From positions 2,501 through 66,500 of the forward strand of contig OZ024862.1 of the NCBI GenBank assembly GCA_964017155.1: a stretch of DNA of 64,000 bases. Direction: 5' to 3'. The notes under the pieces were generated by a model that saw only the letters and a list, made by a program, of their open reading frames with translations, searched no databases and had not been told where the DNA came from. Source of the DNA: Oasisia sp. SBJ-2009 (Eukaryota > Annelida > Polychaeta > Sabellida > Siboglinidae). Positions 1 through 15,000 of the stretch are shown piece after piece. The position numbers were made by a program, and so were the translations under genes. Within the stretch, counting starts at the first letter, position 1, and every line of letters starts with the position of its first letter.

Positions 1-3000
1 CTCCTCTACCAAACTCCCTCCTCTACCTCTTCTCTCCTTCCTCGTACTCCTCTACCTACTCTCCTTCCTCTACATCCTCTCCTTAACCTTAACCCGAGTA
101 CTCCTCTACTCGTACTCCTCTACCAACTCCCTCCTCTACCTCTTCTCTCCTTCCTCGTACTCCTCTACCTACTCTCCTTCCTCTACACCCTCTCCCTAAC
201 CCTAACCCGAGTACTCCTCTACTCGTACTCCTCTACCAAAACTCCCTCCTCTACCTCTTCTCTCCTTCCTCGTACTCCTCTACCTACTCTCCTTCCTCTA
301 CATCCTCTCCCTAACCTTAACCCGAGTACTCTCTACTCGTACTCCTCTACCTCCACTACCTCCTCTACCTCTTCTCTCCTTCCTCGTACTCCTCTACCTA
401 CTCTCCTTCCTCTACATCCTCTCCCTAACCCTAACCCGAGTACTCCTCTACTCGTACTCCTCTACCAAAACTCCCTCCTCTACCTCTTCTCTCCTTCCTC
501 GTACTCCTCTACCTACTCTCCTTCCTCTACATCCTCTCCCTAACCCTAACCCGAGTACTCCTCTACTCGTACTCCTCTACCAAACTCCCTCCTCTACCTC
601 TTCTCTCCTTCCTCGTACTCCTCTACCTACTCTCCTTCCTCTACATCCTCTCCCTAACCTTAACCCGAGTACTCCTCTACTCGTACTCCTCTACCTCCAC
701 TACCTCCTCTACCTCTTCTCTCCTTCCTCGTACTCCTCTACCTACTCTCCTTCCTCTACATCCTCTCCCTAACCCTAACCCGAGTACTCCTCTACTCGTA
801 CTCCTCTACCAAAACTCCCTCCTCTACCTCTTCTCTCCTTCCTCGTACTCCTCTACCTACTCTCCTTCCTCCTACATCCTCTCCCTAACCCTAACCCGAG
901 TACTCCTCTACTCGTACTCCTCTACCCAAACTACCTCCTCTACCTCTTCTCTCCTTCCTCGTACTCCTCTACCTACTCTCCTTCCTCTACATCCTCTCCC
1001 TAACCCTAACCCGAGTACTCCTCTACTCGTACTCCTCTACCCACTACCTCCTCTACCTCTTCTCTCCTTCCTCGTACTCCTCTACCTACTCTCCTTCCTC
1101 TACATCCTCTCCCTAACCCTAACCCGAGTACTCCTCTACTCGTACTCCTCTACCAAAACTCCCTCCTCTACCTCTTCTCTCCTTCCTCGTACTCCTCTAC
1201 CTACTCTCCTTCCTCTACATCCTCTCCCTAACCCTAACCCGAGTACTCCTCTACTCGTACTCCTCTACCAAAACTCCCTCCTCTACCTCTTCTCTCCTTC
1301 CTCGTACTCCTCTACCTACTCTCCTTCCTCTACATCCTCTCCCTAACCTTAACCCGAGTACTCCTCTACTCGTACTCCTCTACCACCACTCCCTCCTCTA
1401 CCTCTTCTCTCCTTCCTCGTACTCCTCTACCTACTCTCCTTCCTCTACATCCTCTCCCTAACCCTTAACCCGAGTACTCCTCTACTCGTACTCCTCTACC
1501 AAAACTCCCTCCTCTACCTCTTCTCTCCTTCCTCGTACTCCTCTACCTACTCTCCTTCCTCTACATCCTCTCCCTAACCTTAACCCGAGTACTCCTCTAC
1601 TCGTACTCCTCTACCTCCACTACCTCCTCTACCTCTTCTCTCCTTCCTCGTACTCCTCTACCTACTCTCCTTCCTCTACATCCTCTCCCTAACCCTTAAC
1701 CCGAGTACTCCTCTACTCGTACTCCTCTACCAAACTCCCTCCTCTACCTCTTCTCTCCTTCCTCGTACTCCTCTACCTACTCTCCTTCCTCTACATCCTC
1801 TCCCTAACCCTAACCCGAGTACTCCTCTACTCGTACTCCTCTACCAAAACTCCCTCCTCTACCTCTTCTCTCCTTCCTCGTACTCCTCTACCTACTCTCC
1901 TTCCTCTACATCCTCTCCCTAACCTTAACCCGAGTACTCCTCTACTCGTACTCCTCTACCTCCACTACCTCCTCTACCTCTTCTCTCCTTCCTCGTACTC
2001 CTCTACCTACTCTCCTTCCTCTACATCCTCTCCCTAACCCTAACCCGAGTACTCCTCTACTCGTACTCCTCTACCAAAACTCCCTCCTCTACCTCTTCTC
2101 TCCTTCCTCGTACTCCTCTACCTACTCTCCTTCCTCTACATCCTCTCCCTAACCCTAACCCGAGTACTCCTCTACTCGTACTCCTCTACCAAAACTCCCT
2201 CCTCTACCTCTTCTCTCCTTCCTCGTACTCCTCTACCTACTCTCCTTCCTCTACATCCTCTCCCTAACCTTAACCCGAGTACTCCTCTACTCGTACTCCT
2301 CTACCTCAACTACCTCCTCTACCTCTTCTCTCCTTCCTCGTACTCCTCTACCTACTCTCCTTCCTCTACATCCTCTCCCTAACCCTAACCCGAGTACTCC
2401 TCTACTCGTACTCCTCTACCAAAACTCCCTCCTCTACCTCTTCTCTCCTTCCTCGTACTCCTCTACCTACTCTCCTTCCTCTACATCCTCTCCCTAACCT
2501 TAACCCGAGTACTCCTCTACTCGTACTCCTCTACCTCAACTACCTCCTCTACCTCTTCTCTCCTTCCTCGTACTCCTCTACCTACTCTCCTTCCTCTACA
2601 TCCTCTCCCTAACCCTAACCCGAGTACTCCTCTACTCGTACTCCTCTACCACAACTCCCTCCTCTACCTCTTCTCTCCTTCCTCGTACTCCTCTACCTAC
2701 TCTCCTTCCTCTACATCCTCTCCCTAACCCTAACCCGAGTACTCCTCTACTCGTACTCCTCTACCAAAACTCCCTCCTCTACCTCTTCTCTCCTTCCTCG
2801 TACTCCTCTACCTACTCTCCTTCCTCTACATCCTCTCCCTAACCTTAACCCGAGTACTCCTCTACTCGTACTCCTCTACCTCCACTACCTCCTCTACCTC
2901 TTCTCTCCTTCCTCGTACTCCTCTACCTACTCTCCTTCCTCTACATCCTCTCCCTACCCTAACCCGAGTACTCCTCTACTCGTACTCCTCTACCAAAACT

Positions 3001-6000
3001 CCCTCCTCTACCTCTTCTCTCCTTCCTCGTACTCCTCTACCTACTCTCCTTCCTCTACATCCTCTCCCTAACCCTAACCCGAGTACTCCTCTACTCGTAC
3101 TCCTCTACCAAAACTCCCTCCTCTACCTCTTCTCTCCTTCCTCGTACTCCTCTACCTACTCTCCTTCCTCTACATCCTCTCCCTAACCTTAACCCGAGTA
3201 CTCCTCTACTCGTACTCCTCTACCTCCACTACCTCCTCTACCTCTTCTCTCCTTCCTCGTACTCCTCTACCTACTCTCCTTCCTCTACATCCTCTCCCTA
3301 ACCCTAACCCGAGTACTCCTCTACTCGTACTCCTCTACCAAAACTCCCTCCTCTACCTCTTCTCTCCTTCCTCGTACTCCTCTACCTACTCTCCTTCCTC
3401 TACATCCTCTCCCTAACCCTAACCCCGAGTACTCCTCTACTCGTACTCCTCTACCAAAACTCCCTCCTCTACCTCTTCTCTCCTTCCTCGTACTCCTCTA
3501 CCTACTCTCCTTCCTCTACATCCTCTCCCTAACCCTAACCCGAGTACTCCTCTACTCGTACTCCTCTACCTCCACTACCCTCCTCTACCTCTTCTCTCCT
3601 TCCTCGTACTCCTCTACCTACTCTCCTTCCTCTACATCCTCTCCCTAACCCTAACCCGAGTACTCCTCTACTCGTACTCCTCTACCAAAACTCCCTCCTC
3701 TACCTCTTCTCTCCTTCCTCGTACTCCTCTACCTACTCTCCTTCCTCTACATCCTCTCCCTAACCCTAACCCGAGTACTCCTCTACTCGTACTCCTCTAC
3801 CCAAAACTCCCTCCTCTACCTCTTCTCTCCTTCCTCGTACTCCTCTACCTACTCTCCTTCCTCTACATCCTCTCCCTAACCTTAACCCGAGTACTCCTCT
3901 ACTCGTACTCCTCTACCTCCACTACCTCCTCTACCTCTTCTCTCCTTCCTCGTACTCCTCTACCTACTCTCCTTCCTCTACATCCTCTCCCTAACCCTAA
4001 CCCGAGTACTCCTCTACTCGTACTCCTCTACCAAAACTCCCTCCTCTACCTCTTCTCTCCTTCCTCGTACTCCTCTACCTACTCTCCTTCCTCTACATCC
4101 TCTCCCTAACCCTAACCCGAGTACTCCTCTACTCGTACTCCTCTACCAAAACTCCCTCCTCTACCTCTTCTCTCCTTCCTCGTACTCCTCTACCTACTCT
4201 CCTTCCTCTACATCCTCTCCCTAACCTTAACCCGAGTACTCCTCTACTCGTACTCCTCTACCTCCACTACCTCCTCTACCTCTTCTCTCCTTCCTCGTAC
4301 TCCTCTACCTACTCTCCTTCCTCTACATCCTCTCCCTAACCCTAACCCGAGTACTCCTCTACTCGTACTCCTCTACCAAAACTCCCTCCTCTACCTCTTC
4401 TCTCCTTCCTCGTACTCCTCTACCTACTCTCCTTCCTCTACATCCTCTCCCTAACCCTAACCCGAGTACTCCTCTACTCGTACTCCTCTACCAAAACTCC
4501 CTCCTCTACCTCTTCTCTCCTTCCTCGTACTCCTCTACCTACTCTCCTTCCTCTACATCCTCTCCCTAACCTTAACCCGAGTACTCCTCTACTCGTACTC
4601 CTCTACCTCCACTACCTCCTCTACCTCTTCTCTCCTTCCTCGTACTCCTCTACCTACTCTCCTTCCTCTACATCCTCTCCCTAACCCTAACCCGAGTACT
4701 CCTCTACTCGTACTCCTCTACCAAAACTCCCTCCTCTACCTCTTCTCTCCTTCCTCGTACTCCTCTACCTACTCTCCTTCCTCTACATCCTCTCCCTAAC
4801 CCTAACCCGAGTACTCCTCTACTCGTACTCCTCTACCTCACTACCTCCTCTACCTCTTCTCTCCTTCCTCGTACTCCTCTACCTACTCTCCTTCCTCTAC
4901 ATCCTCTCCCTAACCCTAACCCGAGTACTCCTCTACTCGTACTCCTCTACCAAAACTCCCTCCTCTACCTCTTCTCTCCTTCCTCGTACTCCTCTACCTA
5001 CTCTCCTTCCTCTACATCCTCTCCCTAACCCTAACCCGAGTACTCCTCTACTCGTACTCCTCTACCACACTCCCTCCTCTACCTCTTCTCTCCTTCCTCG
5101 TACTCCTCTACCTACTCTCCTTCCTCTACATCCTCTCCCTAACCTTAACCCGAGTACTCCTCTACTCGTACTCCTCTACCTCAAACTCCCTCCTCTACCT
5201 CTTCTCTCCTTCCTCGTACTCCTCTACCTACTCTCCTTCCTCTACATCCTCTCCCTAACCCTAACCCGAGTACTCCTCTACTCGTACTCCTCTACCTCCA
5301 CTACCTCCTCTACCTCTTCTCTCCTTCCTCGTACTCCTCTACCTACTCTCCTTCCTCTACATCCTCTCCCTAACCCTAACCCGAGTACTCCTCTACTCGT
5401 ACTCCTCTACCAAAACTCCCTCCTCTACCTCTTCTCTCCTTCCTCGTACTCCTCTACCTACTCTCCTTCCTCTACATCCTCTCCCTAACCCTAACCCGAG
5501 TACTCCTCTACTCGTACTCCTCTACCAAAACTCCCTCCTCTACCTCTTCTCTCCTTCCTCGTACTCCTCTACCTACTCTCCTTCCTCTACATCCTCTCCC
5601 TAACCTAACCCGAGTACTCCTCTACTCGTACTCCTCTACCAAAACTCCCTCCTCTACCTCTTCTCTCCTTCCTCGTACTCCTCTACCTACTCTCCTTCCT
5701 CTACATCCTCTCCCTAACCCTAACCCGAGTACTCCTCTACTCGTACTCCTCTACCAAACTACCTCCTCTACCTCTTCTCTCCTTCCTCGTACTCCTCTAC
5801 CTACTCTCCTTCCTCTACATCCTCTCCCTAACCCTAACCCGAGTACTCCTCTACTCGTACTCCTCTACCAAAACTCCCTCCTCTACCTCTTCTCTCCTTC
5901 CTCGTACTCCTCTACCTACTCTCCTTCCTCTACATCCTCTCCCTAACCTTAACCCGAGTACTCCTCTACTCGTACTCCTCTACCTCCACTACCTCCTCTA

Positions 6001-7790
6001 CCTCTTCTCTCCTTCCTCGTACTCCTCTACCTACTCTCCTTCCTCTACATCCTCTCCCTAACCCTAACCCGAGTACTCCTCTACTCGTACTCCTCTACCA
6101 AAACTCCCTCCTCTACCTCTTCTCTCCTTCCTCGTACTCCTCTACCTACTCTCCTTCCTCTACATCCTCTCCCTAACCCTAACCCGAGTACTCCTCTACT
6201 CGTACTCCTCTACCAAAACTCCCTCCTCTACCTCTTCTCTCCTTCCTCGTACTCCTCTACCTACTCTCCTTCCTCTACATCCTCTCCCTAACCTTAACCC
6301 GAGTACTCCTCTACTCGTACTCCTCTACCTCCACTACCTCCTCTACCTCTTCTCTCCTTCCTCGTACTCCTCTACCTACTCTCCTTCCTCTACATCCTCT
6401 CCCTAACCCTAACCCGAGTACTCCTCTACTCGTACTCCTCTACCAAAACTCCCTCCTCTACCTCTTCTCTCCTTCCTCGTACTCCTCTACCTACTCTCCT
6501 TCCTCTACATCCTCTCCCTAACCTTAACCCGAGTACTCCTCTACTCGTACTCCTCTACCTCCACTACCTCCTCTACCTCTTCTCTCCTTCCTCGTACTCC
6601 TCTACCTACTCTCCTTCCTCTACATCCTCTCCCTAACCCTAACCCGAGTACTCTCTACTCGTACTCCTCTACCAAAACTCCCTCCTCTACCTCTTCTCTC
6701 CTTCCTCGTACTCCTCTACCTACTCTCCTTCCTCTACATCCTCTCCCTAACCCTAACCCGAGTACTCCTCTACTCGTACTCCTCTACCAAAACTCCCTCC
6801 TCTACCTCTTCTCTCCTTCCTCGTACTCCTCTACCTACTCTCCTTCCTCTACATCCTCTCCCTAACCCTAACCCGAGTACTCCTCTACTCGTACTCCTCT
6901 ACCAAAACTCCCTCCTCTACCTCTTCTCTCCTTCCTCGTACTCCTCTACCTACTCTCCTTCCTCTACATCCTCTCCCTAACCTTAACCCGAGTACTCCTC
7001 TACTCGTACTCCTCTACCTCCACTACCTCCTCTACCTCTTCTCTCCTTCCTCGTACTCCTCTACCTACTCTCCTTCCTCTACATCCTCTCCCTAACCCTA
7101 ACCCGAGTACTCCTCTACTCGTACTCCTCTACCAAAACTCCCTCCTCTACCTCTTCTCTCCTTCCTCGTACTCCTCTACCTACTCTCCTTCCTCTACATC
7201 CTCTCCCTAACCTTAACCCGAGTACTCCTCTACTCGTACTCCTCTACCTCCACTACCTCCTCTACCTCTTCTCTCCTTCCTCGTACTCCTCTACCTACTC
7301 TCCTTCCTCTACATCCTCTCCCTAACCCTAACCCGAGTACTCCTCTACTCGTACTCCTCTACCAAAACTCCCTCCTCTACCTCTTCTCTCCTTCCTCGTA
7401 CTCCTCTACCTACTCTCCTTCCTCTACATCCTCTCCCTAACCCTAACCCGAGTACTCCTCTACTCGTACTCCTCTACCAAAACTCCCTCCTCTACCTCTT
7501 CTCTCCTTCCTCGTACTCCTCTACCTACTCTCCTTCCTCTACATCTCTCCCTAACCTTAACCCGAGTACTCCTCTACTCGTACTCCTCTACCCAAACTCC
7601 CTCCTCTACCTCTTCTCTCCTTCCTCGTACTCCTCTACCTACTCTCCTTCCTCTACATCCTCTCCCTAACCCTAACCCGAGTACTCCTCTACTCGTACTC
7701 CTCTACCAAAACTCCCTCCTCTACCTCTTCTCTCCTTCCTCGTACTCCTCTACCTACTCTCCTTCCTCTACATCCTCTCCTAACCCTAAC
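1..7790 (+). repeat. Irregular left half of the 115-bp satellite
   Basis: Same monomer as the whole array, but with scattered single-base indels and linker variants. Examples are a missing C near 327, an extra C near 868, a CCCTACCC block near 2955, an extra C near 3424, a missing C near 7543 and a missing C near 7780. Linkers such as CAAACTCCC, CACCACTCCC and CCCAAACTACC appear here and not in the right half. The loss of exact register is directly visible. Whether it reflects older, diverged repeats or lower base accuracy towards a contig end cannot be decided from the sequence. Confidence 0.85.
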
Positions 7791-9048
7791 CCGAGTACTC
7801 CTCTACTCGTACTCCTCTACCAAAACTCCCTCCTCTACCTCTTCTCTCCTTCCTCGTACTCCTCTACCTACTCTCCTTCCTCTACATCCTCTCCCTAACC
7901 TTAACCCGAGTACTCCTCTACTCGTACTCCTCTACCTCCACTACCTCCTCTACCTCTTCTCTCCTTCCTCGTACTCCTCTACCTACTCTCCTTCCTCTAC
8001 ATCCTCTCCCTAACCCTAACCCGAGTACTCCTCTACTCGTACTCCTCTACCAAAACTCCCTCCTCTACCTCTTCTCTCCTTCCTCGTACTCCTCTACCTA
8101 CTCTCCTTCCTCTACATCCTCTCCCTAACCCTAACCCGAGTACTCCTCTACTCGTACTCCTCTACCAAAACTCCCTCCTCTACCTCTTCTCTCCTTCCTC
8201 GTACTCCTCTACCTACTCTCCTTCCTCTACATCCTCTCCCTAACCTTAACCCGAGTACTCCTCTACTCGTACTCCTCTACCTCCACTACCTCCTCTACCT
8301 CTTCTCTCCTTCCTCGTACTCCTCTACCTACTCTCCTTCCTCTACATCCTCTCCCTAACCCTAACCCGAGTACTCCTCTACTCGTACTCCTCTACCAAAA
8401 CTCCCTCCTCTACCTCTTCTCTCCTTCCTCGTACTCCTCTACCTACTCTCCTTCCTCTACATCCTCTCCCTAACCTTAACCCGAGTACTCCTCTACTCGT
8501 ACTCCTCTACCTCCACTACCTCCTCTACCTCTTCTCTCCTTCCTCGTACTCCTCTACCTACTCTCCTTCCTCTACATCCTCTCCCTAACCCTAACCCGAG
8601 TACTCCTCTACTCGTACTCCTCTACCAAAACTCCCTCCTCTACCTCTTCTCTCCTTCCTCGTACTCCTCTACCTACTCTCCTTCCTCTACATCCTCTCCC
8701 TAACCCTAACCCGAGTACTCCTCTACTCGTACTCCTCTACCAAAACTCCCTCCTCTACCTCTTCTCTCCTTCCTCGTACTCCTCTACCTACTCTCCTTCC
8801 TCTACATCCTCTCCCTAACCTTAACCCGAGTACTCCTCTACTCGTACTCCTCTACCTCCACTACCTCCTCTACCTCTTCTCTCCTTCCTCGTACTCCTCT
8901 ACCTACTCTCCTTCCTCTACATCCTCTCCCTAACCCTAACCCGAGTACTCCTCTACTCGTACTCCTCTACCAAAACTCCCTCCTCTACCTCTTCTCTCCT
9001 TCCTCGTACTCCTCTACCTACTCTCCTTCCTCTACATCCTCTCCCTAA

Positions 9049-12000
9049 CCTTAACCCGAGTACTCCTCTACTCGTACTCCTCTACCTCCACTACCTCCTC
9101 TACCTCTTCTCTCCTTCCTCGTACTCCTCTACCTACTCTCCTTCCTCTACATCCTCTCCCTAACCCTAACCCGAGTACTCCTCTACTCGTACTCCTCTAC
9201 CAAAACTCCCTCCTCTACCTCTTCTCTCCTTCCTCGTACTCCTCTACCTACTCTCCTTCCTCTACATCCTCTCCCTAACCCTAACCCGAGTACTCCTCTA
9301 CTCGTACTCCTCTACCAAAACTCCCTCCTCTACCTCTTCTCTCCTTCCTCGTACTCCTCTACCTACTCTCCTTCCTCTACATCCTCTCCCTAACCTTAAC
9401 CCGAGTACTCCTCTACTCGTACTCCTCTACCTCCACTACCTCCTCTACCTCTTCTCTCCTTCCTCGTACTCCTCTACCTACTCTCCTTCCTCTACATCCT
9501 CTCCCTAACCCTAACCCGAGTACTCCTCTACTCGTACTCCTCTACCAAAACTCCCTCCTCTACCTCTTCTCTCCTTCCTCGTACTCCTCTACCTACTCTC
9601 CTTCCTCTACATCCTCTCCCTAACCCTAACCCGAGTACTCCTCTACTCGTACTCCTCTACCAAAACTCCCTCCTCTACCTCTTCTCTCCTTCCTCGTACT
9701 CCTCTACCTACTCTCCTTCCTCTACATCCTCTCCCTAACCTTAACCCGAGTACTCCTCTACTCGTACTCCTCTACCTCCACTACCTCCTCTACCTCTTCT
9801 CTCCTTCCTCGTACTCCTCTACCTACTCTCCTTCCTCTACATCCTCTCCCTAACCCTAACCCGAGTACTCCTCTACTCGTACTCCTCTACCAAAACTCCC
9901 TCCTCTACCTCTTCTCTCCTTCCTCGTACTCCTCTACCTACTCTCCTTCCTCTACATCCTCTCCCTAACCCTAACCCGAGTACTCCTCTACTCGTACTCC
10001 TCTACCAAAACTCCCTCCTCTACCTCTTCTCTCCTTCCTCGTACTCCTCTACCTACTCTCCTTCCTCTACATCCTCTCCCTAACCTTAACCCGAGTACTC
10101 CTCTACTCGTACTCCTCTACCTCCACTACCTCCTCTACCTCTTCTCTCCTTCCTCGTACTCCTCTACCTACTCTCCTTCCTCTACATCCTCTCCCTAACC
10201 CTAACCCGAGTACTCCTCTACTCGTACTCCTCTACCAAAACTCCCTCCTCTACCTCTTCTCTCCTTCCTCGTACTCCTCTACCTACTCTCCTTCCTCTAC
10301 ATCCTCTCCCTAACCTTAACCCGAGTACTCCTCTACTCGTACTCCTCTACCTCCACTACCTCCTCTACCTCTTCTCTCCTTCCTCGTACTCCTCTACCTA
10401 CTCTCCTTCCTCTACATCCTCTCCCTAACCCTAACCCGAGTACTCCTCTACTCGTACTCCTCTACCAAAACTCCCTCCTCTACCTCTTCTCTCCTTCCTC
10501 GTACTCCTCTACCTACTCTCCTTCCTCTACATCCTCTCCCTAACCCTAACCCGAGTACTCCTCTACTCGTACTCCTCTACCAAAACTCCCTCCTCTACCT
10601 CTTCTCTCCTTCCTCGTACTCCTCTACCTACTCTCCTTCCTCTACATCCTCTCCCTAACCTTAACCCGAGTACTCCTCTACTCGTACTCCTCTACCTCCA
10701 CTACCTCCTCTACCTCTTCTCTCCTTCCTCGTACTCCTCTACCTACTCTCCTTCCTCTACATCCTCTCCCTAACCCTAACCCGAGTACTCCTCTACTCGT
10801 ACTCCTCTACCAAAACTCCCTCCTCTACCTCTTCTCTCCTTCCTCGTACTCCTCTACCTACTCTCCTTCCTCTACATCCTCTCCCTAACCCTAACCCGAG
10901 TACTCCTCTACTCGTACTCCTCTACCAAAACTCCCTCCTCTACCTCTTCTCTCCTTCCTCGTACTCCTCTACCTACTCTCCTTCCTCTACATCCTCTCCC
11001 TAACCTTAACCCGAGTACTCCTCTACTCGTACTCCTCTACCTCCACTACCTCCTCTACCTCTTCTCTCCTTCCTCGTACTCCTCTACCTACTCTCCTTCC
11101 TCTACATCCTCTCCCTAACCCTAACCCGAGTACTCCTCTACTCGTACTCCTCTACCAAAACTCCCTCCTCTACCTCTTCTCTCCTTCCTCGTACTCCTCT
11201 ACCTACTCTCCTTCCTCTACATCCTCTCCCTAACCCTAACCCGAGTACTCCTCTACTCGTACTCCTCTACCAAAACTCCCTCCTCTACCTCTTCTCTCCT
11301 TCCTCGTACTCCTCTACCTACTCTCCTTCCTCTACATCCTCTCCCTAACCTTAACCCGAGTACTCCTCTACTCGTACTCCTCTACCTCCACTACCTCCTC
11401 TACCTCTTCTCTCCTTCCTCGTACTCCTCTACCTACTCTCCTTCCTCTACATCCTCTCCCTAACCCTAACCCGAGTACTCCTCTACTCGTACTCCTCTAC
11501 CAAAACTCCCTCCTCTACCTCTTCTCTCCTTCCTCGTACTCCTCTACCTACTCTCCTTCCTCTACATCCTCTCCCTAACCTTAACCCGAGTACTCCTCTA
11601 CTCGTACTCCTCTACCTCCACTACCTCCTCTACCTCTTCTCTCCTTCCTCGTACTCCTCTACCTACTCTCCTTCCTCTACATCCTCTCCCTAACCCTAAC
11701 CCGAGTACTCCTCTACTCGTACTCCTCTACCAAAACTCCCTCCTCTACCTCTTCTCTCCTTCCTCGTACTCCTCTACCTACTCTCCTTCCTCTACATCCT
11801 CTCCCTAACCCTAACCCGAGTACTCCTCTACTCGTACTCCTCTACCAAAACTCCCTCCTCTACCTCTTCTCTCCTTCCTCGTACTCCTCTACCTACTCTC
11901 CTTCCTCTACATCCTCTCCCTAACCTTAACCCGAGTACTCCTCTACTCGTACTCCTCTACCTCCACTACCTCCTCTACCTCTTCTCTCCTTCCTCGTACT

Positions 12001-15000
12001 CCTCTACCTACTCTCCTTCCTCTACATCCTCTCCCTAACCCTAACCCGAGTACTCCTCTACTCGTACTCCTCTACCAAAACTCCCTCCTCTACCTCTTCT
12101 CTCCTTCCTCGTACTCCTCTACCTACTCTCCTTCCTCTACATCCTCTCCCTAACCCTAACCCGAGTACTCCTCTACTCGTACTCCTCTACCAAAACTCCC
12201 TCCTCTACCTCTTCTCTCCTTCCTCGTACTCCTCTACCTACTCTCCTTCCTCTACATCCTCTCCCTAACCTTAACCCGAGTACTCCTCTACTCGTACTCC
12301 TCTACCTCCACTACCTCCTCTACCTCTTCTCTCCTTCCTCGTACTCCTCTACCTACTCTCCTTCCTCTACATCCTCTCCCTAACCCTAACCCGAGTACTC
12401 CTCTACTCGTACTCCTCTACCAAAACTCCCTCCTCTACCTCTTCTCTCCTTCCTCGTACTCCTCTACCTACTCTCCTTCCTCTACATCCTCTCCCTAACC
12501 CTAACCCGAGTACTCCTCTACTCGTACTCCTCTACCAAAACTCCCTCCTCTACCTCTTCTCTCCTTCCTCGTACTCCTCTACCTACTCTCCTTCCTCTAC
12601 ATCCTCTCCCTAACCTTAACCCGAGTACTCCTCTACTCGTACTCCTCTACCTCCACTACCTCCTCTACCTCTTCTCTCCTTCCTCGTACTCCTCTACCTA
12701 CTCTCCTTCCTCTACATCCTCTCCCTAACCCTAACCCGAGTACTCCTCTACTCGTACTCCTCTACCAAAACTCCCTCCTCTACCTCTTCTCTCCTTCCTC
12801 GTACTCCTCTACCTACTCTCCTTCCTCTACATCCTCTCCCTAACCTTAACCCGAGTACTCCTCTACTCGTACTCCTCTACCTCCACTACCTCCTCTACCT
12901 CTTCTCTCCTTCCTCGTACTCCTCTACCTACTCTCCTTCCTCTACATCCTCTCCCTAACCCTAACCCGAGTACTCCTCTACTCGTACTCCTCTACCAAAA
13001 CTCCCTCCTCTACCTCTTCTCTCCTTCCTCGTACTCCTCTACCTACTCTCCTTCCTCTACATCCTCTCCCTAACCCTAACCCGAGTACTCCTCTACTCGT
13101 ACTCCTCTACCAAAACTCCCTCCTCTACCTCTTCTCTCCTTCCTCGTACTCCTCTACCTACTCTCCTTCCTCTACATCCTCTCCCTAACCTTAACCCGAG
13201 TACTCCTCTACTCGTACTCCTCTACCTCCACTACCTCCTCTACCTCTTCTCTCCTTCCTCGTACTCCTCTACCTACTCTCCTTCCTCTACATCCTCTCCC
13301 TAACCCTAACCCGAGTACTCCTCTACTCGTACTCCTCTACCAAAACTCCCTCCTCTACCTCTTCTCTCCTTCCTCGTACTCCTCTACCTACTCTCCTTCC
13401 TCTACATCCTCTCCCTAACCCTAACCCGAGTACTCCTCTACTCGTACTCCTCTACCAAAACTCCCTCCTCTACCTCTTCTCTCCTTCCTCGTACTCCTCT
13501 ACCTACTCTCCTTCCTCTACATCCTCTCCCTAACCTTAACCCGAGTACTCCTCTACTCGTACTCCTCTACCTCCACTACCTCCTCTACCTCTTCTCTCCT
13601 TCCTCGTACTCCTCTACCTACTCTCCTTCCTCTACATCCTCTCCCTAACCCTAACCCGAGTACTCCTCTACTCGTACTCCTCTACCAAAACTCCCTCCTC
13701 TACCTCTTCTCTCCTTCCTCGTACTCCTCTACCTACTCTCCTTCCTCTACATCCTCTCCCTAACCCTAACCCGAGTACTCCTCTACTCGTACTCCTCTAC
13801 CAAAACTCCCTCCTCTACCTCTTCTCTCCTTCCTCGTACTCCTCTACCTACTCTCCTTCCTCTACATCCTCTCCCTAACCTTAACCCGAGTACTCCTCTA
13901 CTCGTACTCCTCTACCTCCACTACCTCCTCTACCTCTTCTCTCCTTCCTCGTACTCCTCTACCTACTCTCCTTCCTCTACATCCTCTCCCTAACCCTAAC
14001 CCGAGTACTCCTCTACTCGTACTCCTCTACCAAAACTCCCTCCTCTACCTCTTCTCTCCTTCCTCGTACTCCTCTACCTACTCTCCTTCCTCTACATCCT
14101 CTCCCTAACCTTAACCCGAGTACTCCTCTACTCGTACTCCTCTACCTCCACTACCTCCTCTACCTCTTCTCTCCTTCCTCGTACTCCTCTACCTACTCTC
14201 CTTCCTCTACATCCTCTCCCTAACCCTAACCCGAGTACTCCTCTACTCGTACTCCTCTACCAAAACTCCCTCCTCTACCTCTTCTCTCCTTCCTCGTACT
14301 CCTCTACCTACTCTCCTTCCTCTACATCCTCTCCCTAACCCTAACCCGAGTACTCCTCTACTCGTACTCCTCTACCAAAACTCCCTCCTCTACCTCTTCT
14401 CTCCTTCCTCGTACTCCTCTACCTACTCTCCTTCCTCTACATCCTCTCCCTAACCTTAACCCGAGTACTCCTCTACTCGTACTCCTCTACCTCCACTACC
14501 TCCTCTACCTCTTCTCTCCTTCCTCGTACTCCTCTACCTACTCTCCTTCCTCTACATCCTCTCCCTAACCCTAACCCGAGTACTCCTCTACTCGTACTCC
14601 TCTACCAAAACTCCCTCCTCTACCTCTTCTCTCCTTCCTCGTACTCCTCTACCTACTCTCCTTCCTCTACATCCTCTCCCTAACCCTAACCCGAGTACTC
14701 CTCTACTCGTACTCCTCTACCAAAACTCCCTCCTCTACCTCTTCTCTCCTTCCTCGTACTCCTCTACCTACTCTCCTTCCTCTACATCCTCTCCCTAACC
14801 TTAACCCGAGTACTCCTCTACTCGTACTCCTCTACCTCCACTACCTCCTCTACCTCTTCTCTCCTTCCTCGTACTCCTCTACCTACTCTCCTTCCTCTAC
14901 ATCCTCTCCCTAACCCTAACCCGAGTACTCCTCTACTCGTACTCCTCTACCAAAACTCCCTCCTCTACCTCTTCTCTCCTTCCTCGTACTCCTCTACCTA

